From: Diploptera punctata
Lineage: Eukaryota; Arthropoda; Insecta; Blattodea; Blaberidae
Assembly: GCA_030220185.1 (NCBI GenBank)
Contig: JASPKZ010001600.1
Location: 186,001-250,000 of the forward strand
Direction of reading: 5' to 3'
DNA: 64,000 bases
A program made the translations under genes and the position numbers. Positions 37,401 to 40,400 of the stretch are shown here, piece by piece; the stretch's first letter is position 1; the number at the start of each line of letters is the position of its first letter. Under the pieces are notes generated by a model. That model was given only the letters and a program-made list of their open reading frames with translations, was not told the DNA's origin and made no database searches.

Positions 37401-40400
37401 ACTCAAATAACAGATGTGAGATAGTCTGGCTGGAGTTTTTGCAAATACAGGTATCTGTACCTATTTTAAATCGTTCCAAATAATGTTCATATTTACCGTG
37501 TCTAGTCTTAAATTGTGTTAATACAAAATTTGGTTCTAAATATTTGCACTTTATTCGGTCAAAAACAGTTGGGGAAAAATAATGTTCTTGTCAAGGCACC
37601 ATTAATACTGTTTAACCACTCAGCATTCCAATTTTGTAAGAGATCATTTTTTAATACTAGATATTGAAGAGCATTAAATGGAAGTTTGATGTTAGTTCAA
37701 TTTTTTTTCAGTGGTGACAATATTCCACGAAGTCTATCTAACATACAAAGATATTATAATATTTCTTCTCTCCTAGTATCCCGTATATTTTAAGCTCAAG
37801 AAAATTTGATCACTTAAACTGAATGTGTGTTACAGGTTCCTAACTTATGATCCTGTAAAACGAATAACAGCAAAAGAAGCAGAAGATCATGATTATTTCA
37901 AGGAAGCCCCTCTTCCTGTAGACCCAAAAGAGTTTTCAGCAGCTCATGTAGCAGATGATACATGCCATAAGATGTCAGAAGCCCCTTCTCCCAAAGTACA
38001 ACATGAAGATGACAAATTGGTATGTATATCTGCATCTATATCCTCCTCTTATTGTGGCCTCCTTTTGGGAGTTTGATTCCAAATATAATTCTTTCCATCT
38101 CTGTATTCCCATGATTTTTTCTCTTTAATTTTTCCAAATTGTATTCCTGTCTCGTTAATTTGTCTTCACTTGTCCAATCTACTTTTTCCATTTGTGCTGG
38201 GGGGGGGGTAGAGAAAGAACCCTTAAACCACGGTCTGCTAACCATTTGTGGGTAAGTAAACCACACTACTGCTACCATTTACGACGTTAGAAAAGCAAAC
38301 CACGCTCAGCGTAACACTTGTCCGGGATCGAGTTTTGTTAATGCTGTATTTATTAATGTGATCGTGATATTCAAAGATGTTATCGGTAAGAAAGCAGCCT
38401 GCCTCAGGCCCATAAAAGGCAGCTATTAATTCATCTTTCTTTCCCTGATGAACATACATACAAATATAGATTCTGATTACTAAATGCATACAGTGAGTGA
38501 TTTTGTTACAGGATAGTGAGCAACTACTATACTTGAATAATAACAAAGGGGCATTGTATAAAAAATAAGCTTTTAATATAAACAAGTTGGATTTTAAAAT
38601 AAATAATAAATTAATAACAAAAGATGATTCTTGATCAATCAATCAAGCATAGCTTGTAGAAATAACTAAACAAATAACGTACCAGACATAATGCCACACT
38701 CACACAAATGTCCAAGCTTTTAGGAATCACTTCTTCCGTACATTGCTGGACTAACTCAAAATCGACCTCTTCTCGGTCTCAATCAACTTGTCTATATATA
38801 GACCACCATATTAACTTCCCAGCTGCATGGTGAGTTAAAATTGGATTCCACTTTTGAATCCGCTTTTAAGTAACTAAACGCCACTTGCTAGGCTGATCGA
38901 ATGATGATGTTCGGTAAGAGTACAATGCATATAAAGGTTCGCAAGTAGAGGGGATATGCGCTGTAGAGATGCGCGGCAGAAAGGATGAAAAGGGAAGGGG
39001 TAGCCACACGGAAAAGAGGACATTGGCATATTTCATACATGTTCTGTAGTAGGGAGGAGAACAAAGATACCATACTGAACCGCAGAAAGGCACTTTCGGT
39101 TCACATTCTTTTGAGGTGTCTTACTCATCTAAATCAGTTGTTAACTTTCTTTATTGAATGTCTAACTGGTTGTATCATTGTGCATCCTATCACATATTTT
39201 TTGTGGCTAATATATCTAATTTACATTAATATTTTAATACCAATAAAATACTACCTCACCTCTTTTTTTTTTTTTTCCTTCTTTTCAACTGCTTTTAAAG
39301 TAATTAATTCTCCATGTCAGTATTTTCTCAACTGTTGTTCTGCCCTGGTGATTCACTGTTTCTTCCTCCATCTATTGATGGACCAATGAATCTCCAAATT
39401 AAATCATATTCCCTGGGAATTTCAAAATTCATAATTTCTCCTCTTTTTGAATGTAGATTTTTCCCCAAACCATGAGTTCTTTAGGTTTTATTAATTTAGC
39501 TTTCTTTCAATTTGATGTTTTTCTCTCTGATTTGCCTATTGTTGTTACTCATTTTACATCAAGTTGCTCCCAGACAAGTAACTTTGTGCCCCAAATCTTT
39601 TTTAAATATTTTGCACAGCTTGATCTGCAGATATTTGTAAAAATATTTTTAAATAAAGATCAGAGTGCACTCAGAGGCATTAAGAGTATTTGAATTTGGT
39701 ATCACTTTAGACATATAAAAACAAAGAAAAGATGGGGCATTTAAATAGGTAGGACTGTGTGGCTGCTTATTATCAATCTATTTATTTACTTCAACACATG
39801 AATTAACACAAAATAACACATGTCCAATAGAAATGCCATTGTCAGTATTTTATGCATTTATATTTATACAACTTTGGTTGGCATCTTCTGGTTTTTCACC
39901 AAGAGATCGACTAGAGGAGAGTATGTATAATCCAGCTGCCGAGTCTCCGGCTCTGACATTTTCATGACAGTGTTGCCAATATGGATATTCAGTGGGAGGG
40001 GCCGCTTTATATACCACTGAAGGCACACAGTTAGCAGAAATACAGCCGACAACATCACAGCAATTTGAAACTACTAGTGCCGTCAAGAGCAATGATTGGT
40101 TGTGGCAGACGTGCACTCTCGCTCATCTATTTCTTTATTGGCAGTAGAGGCCAAGTTTTTCCCTTTACCTCTCATCATCCATGCAAGTATTAGGCCATGT
40201 GGCCTGTTACAGACTCAAAGAGGAATTTTCCATCCAGTGCTTTTTTGGACATCCCAGCGATCTTTTGCCTTGGGGGCAGTAGCGAAGTATGGCTTTTGGA
40301 ATTCTATGAGACAGCATTCGTTGAAGATGGGCTTTCCAATTGTTCTGGTAGTTTTGTATATGGTGAAGAATGGGTTCTACATCCAACTCTTCCATAATTT